Program-made: the position numbers and the translations under genes | NCBI GenBank assembly: GCA_045613065.1 | Contig: JAZLAH010000010.1 | Location: 1-39,929, forward strand | Length of the DNA stretch: 39,929 nucleotides | Direction of reading: 5' to 3' | Origin: Fimenecus sp045613065 | Lineage (GTDB): Bacteria > Bacillota > Clostridia > Oscillospirales > Acutalibacteraceae | The notes under the pieces: model-generated | Database searches by the model: none | What the model saw: only the letters and a program-made list of their open reading frames with translations | Told to the model about the DNA's origin: nothing | Shown here: piece by piece, positions 23,620 through 32,947 of the stretch | Position numbering within the stretch: the stretch's first letter is position 1 | Layout of the letters: each line of letters begins with the position of its first letter

Positions 23620-26256
23620 TTATTTTTTTATGAAAAGTTTGCTTGCGTTTATGATTTCTTCGTTAGTAACTTTGCCTGTTGAAACTGCATTGACTGCTTT
23701 TTCTGCTTCGGCAGTTAAATTACCGTATGGTGTATTGAGTTTGCTATTCACATACCCTGCAAGGCTTTCACCATTAAAGATTGCATTTTGCACTCTCTTG
23801 TTACCATATTTATCGAAGAAAATTCCACTCTCATTATATGCACAAGTTTCTATTGTGTTTTCAGCATTTCCATTATACTGTGGAATGTTGAGTTTTGAAA
23901 TTGCATAGTAGTTTGCATCTGTTTCTTTTGCAGTTGTATAAATTTCTTTATTATTTTCTTCTGCATATTTTTTTAGGGCAAATGCTGTTTCTGTTGAAAT
24001 TCTACCGCTAATTACGATTGTATCAGTATTGAGTAATGCATCAAAATCAATTGGTTGTTTTTGGCTCTCAAGAACACTGAAACGGCCACCCTTACAGATA
24101 ATACCATTACCAACTGGCAATGCTCGGGTAACTGTTGAACCAACATAACGATAATCAACTGAACAGAGATTGCTACAACGAGTACAAATGCTCTCTACTG
24201 ATTTTTCTTTAACTGGAACACTCTTTGTAAATGAAGTCTTTTCACGTAAAGCACCTGTTGGACAAAGTGCAACACATTGGCCACAACCGATACAATCAGT
24301 TTCCTTTAATGGCTTACCGAGTTCTGGTTCAACAAAAGTATTGAAGCCACGATTTATAAGCCCGATTGCAGATTTGCCCATAACCTCTTCACAGACTCTT
24401 ACACAAAGACCACAAAGAACACATTTATCAGTATTACGAGCAATCAAATCATTTGCATTTTCCTGATTTCTGTTATGCTTTTCACCTGCAAATCTTGATG
24501 GCTTTACATCATAATCATTTGCATAAGAAATAAGCTTACATTCGAAATAATCGTGGCAACCACATTCAAGACAACGCATAGCCTCTTTTTTAGCCATTTC
24601 TTCACTGAAACCGAAATTAACTTCTTTAAAGTTAGTTTTTCTGTCGGCAGGACTCATATGTGGCATTTTTGCTCTGTCTGACTTTTCAAATTTTGAATAG
24701 TCGATTTCCCTACTGTCACGCTCAACGAAATATGGCTTTTTATAGCTTACTGTTTCACCATTTAAGTATCTGTCAATTACAACAGCTGCTTTCTGTGCCT
24801 CACCAATTGCTGCAATCGCAATATCAGCACCCTTATTAGTTGCATCGCCTACTGCAAATACACCATCAAGTGATGTTGTGAATCTGCTTTCATCTGCTGA
24901 AATTGTATTTTTACGAGTTGCTTCAAGACTTTCAAATCCGTTAAGGTTTGGATACTGACCGATTGCCATAATTACAGAATCAAGTGCAATTTCTTCTGTT
25001 TCACCCTCGATTGCAACAGGACTACGACGACCACTTTCGTCAGGCTCACCCAACATCATTTTTTGAAGAATAACACCATTGAGTTTTCCGTTATCACCTG
25101 TAAATTCAATAGGATTTGTAAGATACTTGTAAATAACGCCCTCTTCTTCTGATTCAAGGATTTCCTGAGGATCAGCAGGCATTTCGTCCTTTGTACGACG
25201 ATAAATGATATATACGTTTTCTGCTCCAAGACGAACTGCTACACGACAAGCATCCATAGCTGTATTACCGCCACCACAGACAGCAACATTCTTACCGATT
25301 TCAGGTTTGTTTCCAAGGGCAACCTCACGAAGGAAGTCGATACCACCCCATACACCGTCCAAATCTTCACCCTGAACTCGCATTTTACTGCTGTTCCAAG
25401 CACCGATTGCTACAAGTGTTGCATCAAATTCATTTTTGATTTCATCAAATGAAATATCCTTACCGATATTTACACTGTTTTTAAGTTCAACTCCCATATC
25501 CTCGATAAGCTTGATTTCTTTATCGAGAACTGCTTTAGGAAGTCTGTATTCAGGAATACCGTAACGAAGCATACCACCCATTTGTGGCATCTGTTCAAAA
25601 ACTGTTACTCTATGTCCCTGTTTACGAAGGAAATATGCTGATGTAAGACCTGCAGGACCACCACCGATAATCGCAATCTTTTTGTTTGTATCAGGTTGAA
25701 TTTCCGGAATATATGCATCACCAAGCAAATCCATATCTGCAACAAAGCTTTTAAGGAATGCTATTGAAATTGGTTCATCAACATACTGTCTGCGACACTT
25801 TTTCTCACAAGGATGAGGACAGATTCTACCGATTGAAGCAGGCAAAGGCAATTTTTCCTTAATAAGCTTAACTGCTTCGGTATATTCACCATTTGCAATA
25901 AGACCAACATATCCCTGACAATCTGTACCAGCAGGACAAGCCTTACTGCAAGGTGCAACGCAATCACCTGTATGGTCAGAAAGTAAAAGTTCAAGAGCAA
26001 CTTTACGTGATGCCTTAACTCTTTCTGTCTGTGTATGTACAACCATACCATCACTAACTCTTGTTGAACAAGCACGAAGAAGCTTAGGAATACCCTCAAC
26101 TTCAACAGTACAAAGTCCGCAAGCACCGTAAAGCTCTACTCGACCGTCATAACAGAGATTGGGGATTTTAATACCATTCTGTGAAGCAACATTGAGTATT
26201 GTCATACCCTCTTCAGTTATTATCTTTTTACCGTCAATTGTTATTGTAATACTCAA
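23620..26256 (-). CDS. NfnB/GltD-like flavoprotein fused to NuoG-like Fe-S domains
   Basis: 878 residues. N-terminal [2Fe-2S] ferredoxin with C35, C46, C49 and C63. Then a Cys-rich Fe-S segment (C99 to C113 and C146 to C154) and a two-Rossmann flavin/NAD(P)H module like glutamate synthase small subunit and NfnB: GGGPAG 198-203 and CGGGNTAMD from 327. Two [4Fe-4S] ferredoxin motifs at 612-622 and 655-665, then a molybdopterin-type Fe4S4 motif near 691-717. The catalytic molybdopterin domain is cut to about 160 residues, and no H-cluster domain is present. It starts with TTG right after the nuoF-like stop, with GGAGGTG before it. Probably the third subunit of an electron-bifurcating transhydrogenase-like complex (inference). 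Confidence 0.8.
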   Translation of the reverse strand: MSITITIDGKKIITEEGMTILNVASQNGIKIPNLCYDGRVELYGACGLCTVEVEGIPKLLRACSTRVSDGMVVHTQTERVKASRKVALELLLSDHTGDCVAPCSKACPAGTDCQGYVGLIANGEYTEAVKLIKEKLPLPASIGRICPHPCEKKCRRQYVDEPISIAFLKSFVADMDLLGDAYIPEIQPDTNKKIAIIGGGPAGLTSAYFLRKQGHRVTVFEQMPQMGGMLRYGIPEYRLPKAVLDKEIKLIEDMGVELKNSVNIGKDISFDEIKNEFDATLVAIGAWNSSKMRVQGEDLDGVWGGIDFLREVALGNKPEIGKNVAVCGGGNTAMDACRVAVRLGAENVYIIYRRTKDEMPADPQEILESEEEGVIYKYLTNPIEFTGDNGKLNGVILQKMMLGEPDESGRRSPVAIEGETEEIALDSVIMAIGQYPNLNGFESLEATRKNTISADESRFTTSLDGVFAVGDATNKGADIAIAAIGEAQKAAVVIDRYLNGETVSYKKPYFVERDSREIDYSKFEKSDRAKMPHMSPADRKTNFKEVNFGFSEEMAKKEAMRCLECGCHDYFECKLISYANDYDVKPSRFAGEKHNRNQENANDLIARNTDKCVLCGLCVRVCEEVMGKSAIGLINRGFNTFVEPELGKPLKETDCIGCGQCVALCPTGALREKTSFTKSVPVKEKSVESICTRCSNLCSVDYRYVGSTVTRALPVGNGIICKGGRFSVLESQKQPIDFDALLNTDTIVISGRISTETAFALKKYAEENNKEIYTTAKETDANYYAISKLNIPQYNGNAENTIETCAYNESGIFFDKYGNKRVQNAIFNGESLAGYVNSKLNTPYGNLTAEAEKAVNAVSTGKVTNEEIINASKLFIKK

Positions 26257-28002
26257 TTATTTCACCTCCACAGCATTGAATTTACATACTGATTTACAAT
26301 TACCGCACTTGATACATTTATCCATATCAATAATGTGTGGGTTTTTAACTGTACCGCTGATAGCGTTTACAGGACACTTCTTTGAACAAAGAGTACATCC
26401 ATGGCACAAATCAGCATTAATTTCATATTTAAGAAGATTTGTGCATTCATGTGCAGCACATTTTTTATCAACTATATGTTCAACATATTCGTTTTTAAAG
26501 TATTTAAGTGTTGTAAGCACAGGGTTTGGTGCTGTCTGTCCAAGACCACACAAAGCACCGTCTTTAATTGCAAGGCAAAGCTCTTCGAGAAGTTCAATAT
26601 CGTCTTCTTTACCATTACCCTCAGTAATTCTTGTAAGAATTTCAAGCATTCGCTTTGTACCAAGACGACAATGAACACACTTACCACAAGATTCTTTTGC
26701 AGTAAAGTCAAGGAAGAAACGAGCCATTTCCACCATACAAGTGCTGTCGTCCATAACAACCATACCACCTGAACCCATAATTGCACCTGTTGCAGATAAT
26801 GCTTTATAATCAATTACAGTATCAAGTAATTCTGCAGGAATACAACCACCTGATGGTCCACCCATCTGTACTGCTTTGAAGTTTTTATCATTCTTGATTC
26901 CGCCACCGATATCAAAGATAACATCACGAAGTGTTTTACCCATCGGAATTTCAACAAGTCCACCACGTTTGATTTTACCTGTAAGAGCAAAAACCTTTGT
27001 TCCCTTGCTGTTTTCTGTTCCCATTGCTGAGAAAGCGTTACCACCATTTAAAATAATCCAGCTGACATTTGCAAATGTTTCAACGTTGTTGATATTTGAT
27101 GGTTTGTGCCAGTAGCCTGACTGTGCAGGAAATGGAGGCTTAAGACGAGGCATACCACGAGAACCCTCAAGAGATTCGATAAGTGCAGTTTCTTCACCAC
27201 ATACGAATGCACCTGCACCTGCTTTGATTCTAAAATCGCAAGAGAAATCTGTTCCCATAATATTCTGACCGATATAACCCATTTTCTTTGCCTGGTCAAT
27301 AGCATTCTGAAGTCTACGGATTGCAAGAGGATATTCAGCACGAACATAAACGATTGCTTCACAAGCTCCTATAGCATAAGCACCAATTAACATACCTTCA
27401 ATAAGGTTATGTGGGTCACCCTCGATAACTGCTCTATCCATAAATGCACCTGGGTCACCTTCGTCAGCATTACAGATAAGATATTTCTTTTCACCTGTTG
27501 ATTGACGAGCAGCATTCCACTTAAACCATGTTGGGAAACCTGCACCACCACGACCTGCAAGACCTGAAGTCTTGATTTCTTCAATTACATCTTCAGGTGA
27601 CATTGATGTGAGGACTTTATTAAGTGCTTTATATCCATCATCATTTGTGTAATCTTCGATAATTTCAGGATTGATAACACCACAATGACGAAGTGCAATT
27701 CTTGTCTGTTTGTCTAAAAATTGTTTATCATCCTCAGAGATTTCAAATTCTTTTACTGATGATAAGTCGTTATTATTAATTGCTGTTGCGATTTTTTCTG
27801 CAATTTCATCGTTAACTTTAACAAAACGATGAAGTCCGTCATCAGCATAGACGTCGACAATAGGTTCAAGGTAACACATACCTATACAACCTGTTACAGT
27901 TAACTGATTATTAGATAAATCAAGTTTGGAATTCAAAACATCATAAGCTTTTTGAGCACCTGCAGCAATACCACAGCTACCCTGTCCGACTGCTATTTTC
28001 AT
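26257..28002 (-). CDS. NuoF/HydB-like NADH-binding FMN/Fe-S subunit
   Basis: 581 residues. An N-terminal thioredoxin-like [2Fe-2S] domain (about 1-80, cysteines at 10, 39 and 43) is followed by the NuoF core with GLAGRGGAGFPTWFKW, which binds FMN, and CNADEGDPG, which binds NADH. ESCGKCVHCRLGT carries the N3-type [4Fe-4S] cluster. Two C-terminal ferredoxin motifs, CHGCTLCSKKC and CIKCGNCKSVC, end it. This architecture is that of HydB in bifurcating hydrogenases. It overlaps the NuoE-like stop by one base. Confidence 0.92.
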   Translation of the reverse strand: MKIAVGQGSCGIAAGAQKAYDVLNSKLDLSNNQLTVTGCIGMCYLEPIVDVYADDGLHRFVKVNDEIAEKIATAINNNDLSSVKEFEISEDDKQFLDKQTRIALRHCGVINPEIIEDYTNDDGYKALNKVLTSMSPEDVIEEIKTSGLAGRGGAGFPTWFKWNAARQSTGEKKYLICNADEGDPGAFMDRAVIEGDPHNLIEGMLIGAYAIGACEAIVYVRAEYPLAIRRLQNAIDQAKKMGYIGQNIMGTDFSCDFRIKAGAGAFVCGEETALIESLEGSRGMPRLKPPFPAQSGYWHKPSNINNVETFANVSWIILNGGNAFSAMGTENSKGTKVFALTGKIKRGGLVEIPMGKTLRDVIFDIGGGIKNDKNFKAVQMGGPSGGCIPAELLDTVIDYKALSATGAIMGSGGMVVMDDSTCMVEMARFFLDFTAKESCGKCVHCRLGTKRMLEILTRITEGNGKEDDIELLEELCLAIKDGALCGLGQTAPNPVLTTLKYFKNEYVEHIVDKKCAAHECTNLLKYEINADLCHGCTLCSKKCPVNAISGTVKNPHIIDMDKCIKCGNCKSVCKFNAVEVK

Positions 28003-28496
28003 TATTCTTCCTCCCCTGCCTTTTCCTGTAATTCCTTAAAAATAGAAACCGCTTTTTCAGGAGTTAATGAACCATAAGTATCGTCATTTATCATCATTAC
28101 AGGTGAAAGACTGCAACAACCAAGACAAGCCACATTTTTAAGTGTGAAAAGTCCGTCTTCTGTTGTTTCGCCGTCTTTGATTCCAAGGTATTCGTTGATT
28201 ACCTTTTCAATCTGTAATGAGCCATTAACATGACAAGCTGTTCCCTGACAAAGCATAATAAGATACTTACCAACAGGTTCTAATCTAAACTGTGAATAAA
28301 AAGTTGCAACACCCATAATTTTTGTTACTTTGATTCCTGTTCTCTGTGAAATATGTAAAATCACATCAACTGGCAAATATCCATAAATTTCCTGTGCATT
28401 CTGTAAGATTGTTATAAGACTTCCAGGAACTGTTGCATATTTTTGCAAACAAGGTTCAAGAAGTGAAAAATCATTTTTATTACAATCGCAATTCAT
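28002..28496 (-). CDS. NuoE/HydC-like [2Fe-2S] subunit
   Basis: 164 residues. Thioredoxin-like ferredoxin with an N-terminal helical region and cysteine motifs LCQGTACH and ACLGCC that hold one [2Fe-2S] cluster. It pairs with the NuoF-like protein to pass electrons from NADH. The frame is open further upstream, but ATG 28496 has GGAGG six bases before it and gives the usual family length. First gene of the three-gene operon. Confidence 0.92.
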   Translation of the reverse strand: MNCDCNKNDFSLLEPCLQKYATVPGSLITILQNAQEIYGYLPVDVILHISQRTGIKVTKIMGVATFYSQFRLEPVGKYLIMLCQGTACHVNGSLQIEKVINEYLGIKDGETTEDGLFTLKNVACLGCCSLSPVMMINDDTYGSLTPEKAVSIFKELQEKAGEEE

Positions 28497-28536
28497 AACA
28501 TTCCTCCGAATATATGTACAAATTAATCTATTATAT

Positions 28537-28565
28537 ATAATAATACAAATGATGACATTTTTCAA
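28537..28565 (-). promoter_or_regulatory. Promoter for the NuoE/NuoF/fusion operon
   Basis: TTGAAA (28560-28565) and TATTAT (28537-28542) are 17 bases apart on the minus strand, about 40 bases before the NuoE-like start. Confidence 0.7.
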
Positions 28566-28599
28566 ATAGAAATTTCTAATAAAAAAGGTAAAAAAAATA

Positions 28600-28628
28600 T
28601 CGACTTTGACAATAAATCAGTATATAAT
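28600..28628 (+). promoter_or_regulatory. Probable promoter of the PHP-domain gene
   Basis: TCGACT (28600-28605), 17 bases, TATAAT (28623-28628), about 40 bases upstream of the TTG start. The -35 is weak, while a better TTGACA nearby is only 11 bases away. Confidence 0.5.
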
Positions 28629-28668
28629 ACTCATACAGGACAATTTTCAACAGAATTGAGGAATAATT

Positions 28669-29355
28669 TTGAAAAAATACTTATATGAAATGCATTTTCA
28701 CACAAAGAACACCAGCAACTGTGCTGAAGTTCTTGCAGAAATTGCAGTTGAAGAATATATAAAAGCAGGATATGATGGAATAGTTATTACTGACCATATG
28801 AGTCCGTCAACATTTATGAAATATGGCAGAGATCTTTTGCCATGGAAAAAGAAAGTTGACTTTTTCCTTCGTGGTTATAAGGCAGCTAAGAAAACTGCAA
28901 ACGGAAGAATACCTGTACTTTTGGGAATGGAGCTTCGTTTTCGAACAAGCGAGGGTGAAAACGACTATCTTGTTTACGGAATTACGGAAGATTTTTTATG
29001 CTCACATCCTGATTTGCTTAATATGAATAGTAGAACATTCTATGAATTGGCTAAAGAAAATAATCTTCTTGTTTTCCAAGCACATCCATTCAGAGTTGGT
29101 ATGAAAGTTACAAATCCAAAGTATCTTGACGGTGTTGAAATTTTCAATGGTAATCCAAGACACAATTCAAGTAATGATATCGCAGAAATGTGGGCAAAAA
29201 AATATGACCTTATGGTCACATCGGGTTCGGATTATCACGAAATTGGAGATTTAGGCTCCGGTGGGATTTTGTTTAACAAAGAAATTACTGATAATAAAAC
29301 ATTGATTGAGGAATTAAAGAAAAGAGAATATGAAATTAAAAAGGTCTGCAATTAA
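28669..29355 (+). CDS. PHP-domain metal-dependent phosphoesterase
   Basis: 228 residues. The metal ligands of the PHP fold are all visible: HFHTKNTS near the N-terminus, ITDHMS, a GMELRF glutamate, QAHPFR and GSDYH near the C-terminus. Family members hydrolyse phosphoesters such as histidinol phosphate or nucleotides; the substrate is not predictable. It starts at TTG, with GAGGAA upstream, because the only later ATG would cut into the first metal motif. Its stop lies inside a bidirectional terminator shared with the convergent transketolase gene. Confidence 0.88.
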   Translation: MKKYLYEMHFHTKNTSNCAEVLAEIAVEEYIKAGYDGIVITDHMSPSTFMKYGRDLLPWKKKVDFFLRGYKAAKKTANGRIPVLLGMELRFRTSEGENDYLVYGITEDFLCSHPDLLNMNSRTFYELAKENNLLVFQAHPFRVGMKVTNPKYLDGVEIFNGNPRHNSSNDIAEMWAKKYDLMVTSGSDYHEIGDLGSGGILFNKEITDNKTLIEELKKREYEIKKVCN

Positions 29356-29366
29356 GCAGACCTTTT
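29338..29366. terminator. Bidirectional terminator between the PHP gene and tktC
   Basis: AAAAGGTCTGC/GCAGACCTTTT, perfect arms 29343-29349 and 29356-29362, A-run and T-run on the two sides. Confidence 0.92.
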
Positions 29367-29371
29367 ATTGT

Positions 29372-30319
29372 TTATTTCTTAAGTTCTACTGCTGCTTTGC
29401 ATTTTGCAACGATATTTGCTGCGTCAAGTCCATATTCATGGAGAAGCTGAACAGCAGGACCCGATTTACCGAATGTATCCTCAACACCTACACGAAGTAC
29501 AGGAACAGGAACTGTTTCACAAACAACCTCTGCAACTGCTGAACCAAGACCACCGATAACATTGTGTTCTTCTGCAGTTACAATTACACCTGTTTTCTTT
29601 GCACTTTCAATGATAATATCACGGTCAATAGGTTTGATTGTTGCCATATTAACAACTCTTGCTGAAATACCTTCTGCCTTGAGTTCTTCATAAGCCATAA
29701 GTGCTTCATTAACCATAAGACCTGTTGCAATGATTGTTACATCGTCACCTTCTTTAAGAACTGTACCCTTACCGATTTCAAACTTATAGTTTTCGTCAAA
29801 TACTCTTGGCACTGCAAGACGACCAAATCGCATATAAACAGGACCATCATGCTCTGCTGCTGCCATAACGCAAAGTCTTGCTTCAACGTCATCAGCAGGG
29901 TTAAGAATAACCATGCCTGGGATTGTTCTCATAAGACCGATATCTTCACAACACTGATGGCTTGCACCATCTTCGCCAACTGAAATACCAGCGTGAGTTG
30001 CACCGATTTTAACATTGAGGTGAGGATAACCGATTGAGTTTCTTACCTGTTCAAAAGCACGACCAGCTGCAAACATTGCAAATGATGATGCAAATACTGT
30101 ATATCCTGATGCTGCAAGACCTGCAGCAATACCCATCATATTACCTTCTGCAATACCACAATCGATAAACTTTTCTGGATGTTCTTTCTTAAACATTCCT
30201 GTCTTTGTAGCAGCAGCAAGGTCTGCATCAAGAACAAGAACTTTAGCATCTGTATTTCCTAATTCAACAAGTGCTTTACCATAAGCATCTCTTGTTGCTG
30301 TTTTGATTACTTCACTCAT
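29372..30319 (-). CDS. Transketolase, C-terminal subunit
   Basis: 315 residues carrying the pyrimidine-binding and C-terminal domains of transketolase. GVSVGEDGASHQ-type ISVGEDGASHQC holds residues of the active site, DCGIAEGNMMGIAAGLA contains the glutamate that activates thiamine diphosphate, and VTAEEHNVIGGLG is a C-terminal signature. With the N-terminal subunit it moves two-carbon units in the non-oxidative pentose phosphate pathway. It overlaps the upstream stop by four bases (ATGA). Confidence 0.94.
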   Translation of the reverse strand: MSEVIKTATRDAYGKALVELGNTDAKVLVLDADLAAATKTGMFKKEHPEKFIDCGIAEGNMMGIAAGLAASGYTVFASSFAMFAAGRAFEQVRNSIGYPHLNVKIGATHAGISVGEDGASHQCCEDIGLMRTIPGMVILNPADDVEARLCVMAAAEHDGPVYMRFGRLAVPRVFDENYKFEIGKGTVLKEGDDVTIIATGLMVNEALMAYEELKAEGISARVVNMATIKPIDRDIIIESAKKTGVIVTAEEHNVIGGLGSAVAEVVCETVPVPVLRVGVEDTFGKSGPAVQLLHEYGLDAANIVAKCKAAVELKK

Positions 30320-31164
30320 TTTGCTGCCTCCAATTCATTAAGTTTTGCAGTAAGTTCTTCTACTGCTGTATTGTAGAGCTCTTCATTAGGTGCTGCACCA
30401 TGCCAGTTAACCTGATTTTCCATATAAGAAACGCCTTTACCCTTAACAGTCTTTGCAATAATTGCTGTTGGAACACCCTTTGTTTCCTTTGCCTTTGCGA
30501 AAGCTTCTTCGATTTCATCAAAGTTATTACCATCGATTTCAATTGTATTGAAACCAAAAGCAACGAACTTTTCAGGAATTGGATATGGTGAGTTAACTTC
30601 TTCGTTACTGCCATCAATCTGAAGATTGTTGTTGTCAACAATTACTACAAGGTTATCAAGTTTCTTTGCACTTGCAAACATTGCTGCTTCCCAAACCTGA
30701 CCTTCTTCAATTTCACCGTCACCAAGAATTGTATAAACTCTTGTATCTTTTTTATCATATTTTGCAGCAAGAGCCATACCAACTGCCGTTGAAATACCCT
30801 GACCGAGTGAACCTGTACTCATATCAACACCAGGTACACATTTCATACTTGGATGTCCCTGAAGGTATGAATCTGCTTTACGAAGTGTTTTCATATCCTC
30901 TGTTGGGAAAAAGCCTTTAAGAGCAAGTGCTGCATAAAGTGCAGGTGCTGCGTGACCTTTTGAAAGCACAAAGCGATCTCTGTCCTCCCATTTTGGGTTT
31001 GCTGGGTCAACTTTCATCTCTACATTGTAAAGATATGCCATAAGTTCAGCTATTGAAAGTGAACCACCTGGATGTCCTGCCTTAGCATTGTAAATACCTT
31101 CTAACAAGAGAAGTCTTTCTTTTGTTGCAAAAATTTCAAGTTCCTTTTTCAAAGAAGCGTTCAT
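30316..31164 (-). CDS. Transketolase, N-terminal subunit
   Basis: 282 residues carrying the thiamine diphosphate-binding domain: AKAGHPGGSLS, DRFVLSKGHAAPALYAAL, the GDGEIEEGQVWEA motif that coordinates the cofactor metal, and DNNNLQIDG. Split transketolases are common in Clostridia and Archaea. AGGGGGAG precedes the ATG. A 20-base gap separates it from the HAD gene upstream. Confidence 0.95.
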   Translation of the reverse strand: MNASLKKELEIFATKERLLLLEGIYNAKAGHPGGSLSIAELMAYLYNVEMKVDPANPKWEDRDRFVLSKGHAAPALYAALALKGFFPTEDMKTLRKADSYLQGHPSMKCVPGVDMSTGSLGQGISTAVGMALAAKYDKKDTRVYTILGDGEIEEGQVWEAAMFASAKKLDNLVVIVDNNNLQIDGSNEEVNSPYPIPEKFVAFGFNTIEIDGNNFDEIEEAFAKAKETKGVPTAIIAKTVKGKGVSYMENQVNWHGAAPNEELYNTAVEELTAKLNELEAAK

Positions 31165-31184
31165 TTTTACTCCCCCTATTTTTA

Positions 31185-32015
31185 TTAATCTTTGTAATCG
31201 TCCATTATATAATCAAGCAAGTCTGCAACTGCACCATTATTGCAATGACAAGCATGGAATTTTGCAATTTCATGCATTGCCTTTGGTGCTTGTCCACAAC
31301 ATGCTGGAAGTCCAACTGTTTTTAACATATCGTAGTCATTGAAATAGTCACCGATAGCAGCAGTTTGTTTTTGCTCAATATTATACATATCAGCAATTTT
31401 CATAAGTGCCGAACCTTTATGTACGCCTTCATTAAGCATCTCAAAAGATGAAATTGAACTCGACATAAAGTTTGCTCGTGTATCAGTTAATGTATCAACA
31501 TACTTTCTAATTCTCGTAATCAAATCTGGCATACCAAGGAATATTACCTTACCCCAATTTTCTCTTGGGATTTCATCAGGATGTTTGCAGTTTTTGTAAT
31601 GTAGCTTATCCGCAAGTACCATTACTTTTGCAAAAATTCTGGAATTGAGTGTATATATCATTTTGTCGGTTAAGATTTCAATTTCAACCAACGGAAATCT
31701 TTTATATATTTCAAAAACCAAGTCCATTGCATGGTCGTTGATAGCATCAAAATGAAGCATTTTTTCCTGCGAGTAATCATAAACACCTGCACCATTCAAA
31801 ACAACAGCCGGAGTACCTTTTATTGGTAATCTCTCATAATGTTTACGCATTGACTGAACATTTCTACCTGATGCCAACGTGAAATGGCCATTATACTCGT
31901 TTACAAAACGACAGATTGCTTCATAGTTTCTTTTTGGCAACTGTCTAAATTTGTTATTGAGCGTACCGTCAATATCTGACACAACAAGCCAATTTGATAA
32001 ATCTTTTTTTTCCAT
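31185..32015 (-). CDS. Cof-type HAD-superfamily phosphatase
   Basis: 276 residues. The nucleophile motif DIDGTL near residue 14-19, a conserved SGR (LASGR), a Lys and the acidic motif GDYFNDYDM near the C-terminus are those of the Cof/IIB HAD family, which dephosphorylates sugar phosphates or nucleotides. The substrate is unknown. It starts two bases after the RluD-type gene, whose 3' end supplies its GGAGGTG site. Confidence 0.9.
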   Translation of the reverse strand: MEKKDLSNWLVVSDIDGTLNNKFRQLPKRNYEAICRFVNEYNGHFTLASGRNVQSMRKHYERLPIKGTPAVVLNGAGVYDYSQEKMLHFDAINDHAMDLVFEIYKRFPLVEIEILTDKMIYTLNSRIFAKVMVLADKLHYKNCKHPDEIPRENWGKVIFLGMPDLITRIRKYVDTLTDTRANFMSSSISSFEMLNEGVHKGSALMKIADMYNIEQKQTAAIGDYFNDYDMLKTVGLPACCGQAPKAMHEIAKFHACHCNNGAVADLLDYIMDDYKD

Positions 32016-32017
32016 TC

Positions 32018-32947
32018 CTAAACACCTCCTGAGGTGACTTTAAGTTTACTTAAAAAGCCTTTAAAATAATCAGGTAAATCGGATGTAAACTCAAGATATT
32101 CACCACTGATTGGATGAACAAAACCAATTTTTATTGCATGTAAGCACTGACCATTAAGGTAAGCACTTTTTTTATCATTCCCATACACTAAATCACCTGC
32201 AACAGGGTGCCCTAAATGAGCCATATGAACACGAATTTGATGTGTTCGTCCTGTTTCAAGTTTTAATGAAATGTGTGAATAGCCCTCATAATACTCAATA
32301 ACAGAATAATGTGTCACAGCAACTTTTGAATTGGTTTGTGTAACACACATTTTCTTTCTGTCCTTTGGATTTCGTCCAATCGGGGCATTTACACTTCCAA
32401 CAGAGTCCTTTAAGTGACCAACAATTACAGCGTTATATTCACGAGTAAAACTATGCTCTTTAATCTGTTCTGCAAGTCCCATATGTGCTTTATCATTTTT
32501 TGCAACAATCAACAAGCCACTTGTATCCTTATCAATTCGATGAACAATTCCGGGACGAAGAATACCATTTATCCCTGAAAGTGAGTCCTTACAATGATAA
32601 AGCAATGCATTCACAAGAGTTCCACTATAATTCCCCGGAGCAGGATGAACTACCATACCTCTTGGTTTATTAACAACAAGAAGATGTTCGTCTTCATAAA
32701 CTATATCCAAAGGAATATTTTCAGGTTGTGCATCAAGTGGTTTCAATTCACCAGGCAACATGACGATTTCGTCATCAGTACTTACTTTATATTTTTTATT
32801 TACAGCCTTTCCGTTGACTAAAACCTTTTCACTTTCAATAAGTTTCTGAATAGCATTTCTTGAAGTACTTTCAACAAGGACAGATAAAAATTTATCTATT
32901 CTCTCCCCTTCAAATTCCTGAGGGACATCAATTATAACTTCACTCAT
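32018..32947 (-). CDS. RluA/RluD family pseudouridine synthase
   Basis: 309 residues. An S4-type RNA-binding region (RIDKFLSVLV, IESEKVLVNGK) is followed by the catalytic domain with HRIDKDTSGLL, whose Asp attacks uridine, then GRTHQIRVHMAHLGHPVAGD. In E. coli RluD modifies helix 69 of 23S rRNA; the target here is inferred from lspA-linked YlyB-type homologues. The ATG at 32947, best spaced from AAAGGAAG, overlaps the lspA stop by eight bases. The next ATG upstream is also possible. Confidence 0.92.
   Translation of the reverse strand: MSEVIIDVPQEFEGERIDKFLSVLVESTSRNAIQKLIESEKVLVNGKAVNKKYKVSTDDEIVMLPGELKPLDAQPENIPLDIVYEDEHLLVVNKPRGMVVHPAPGNYSGTLVNALLYHCKDSLSGINGILRPGIVHRIDKDTSGLLIVAKNDKAHMGLAEQIKEHSFTREYNAVIVGHLKDSVGSVNAPIGRNPKDRKKMCVTQTNSKVAVTHYSVIEYYEGYSHISLKLETGRTHQIRVHMAHLGHPVAGDLVYGNDKKSAYLNGQCLHAIKIGFVHPISGEYLEFTSDLPDYFKGFLSKLKVTSGGV

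Noticed and set aside
26159..26674. A 171-residue plus-strand open frame opposite the NuoF-like gene
   Set aside because: It overlaps two conserved minus-strand coding regions and reads as a Ser/Leu-rich antisense product with no start signal.
28606..28628. TTGACA with TATAAT upstream of the PHP gene as a perfect promoter
   Set aside because: The spacing is only 11 bases, too short for sigma-A; the weaker TCGACT at 17-base spacing fits better.
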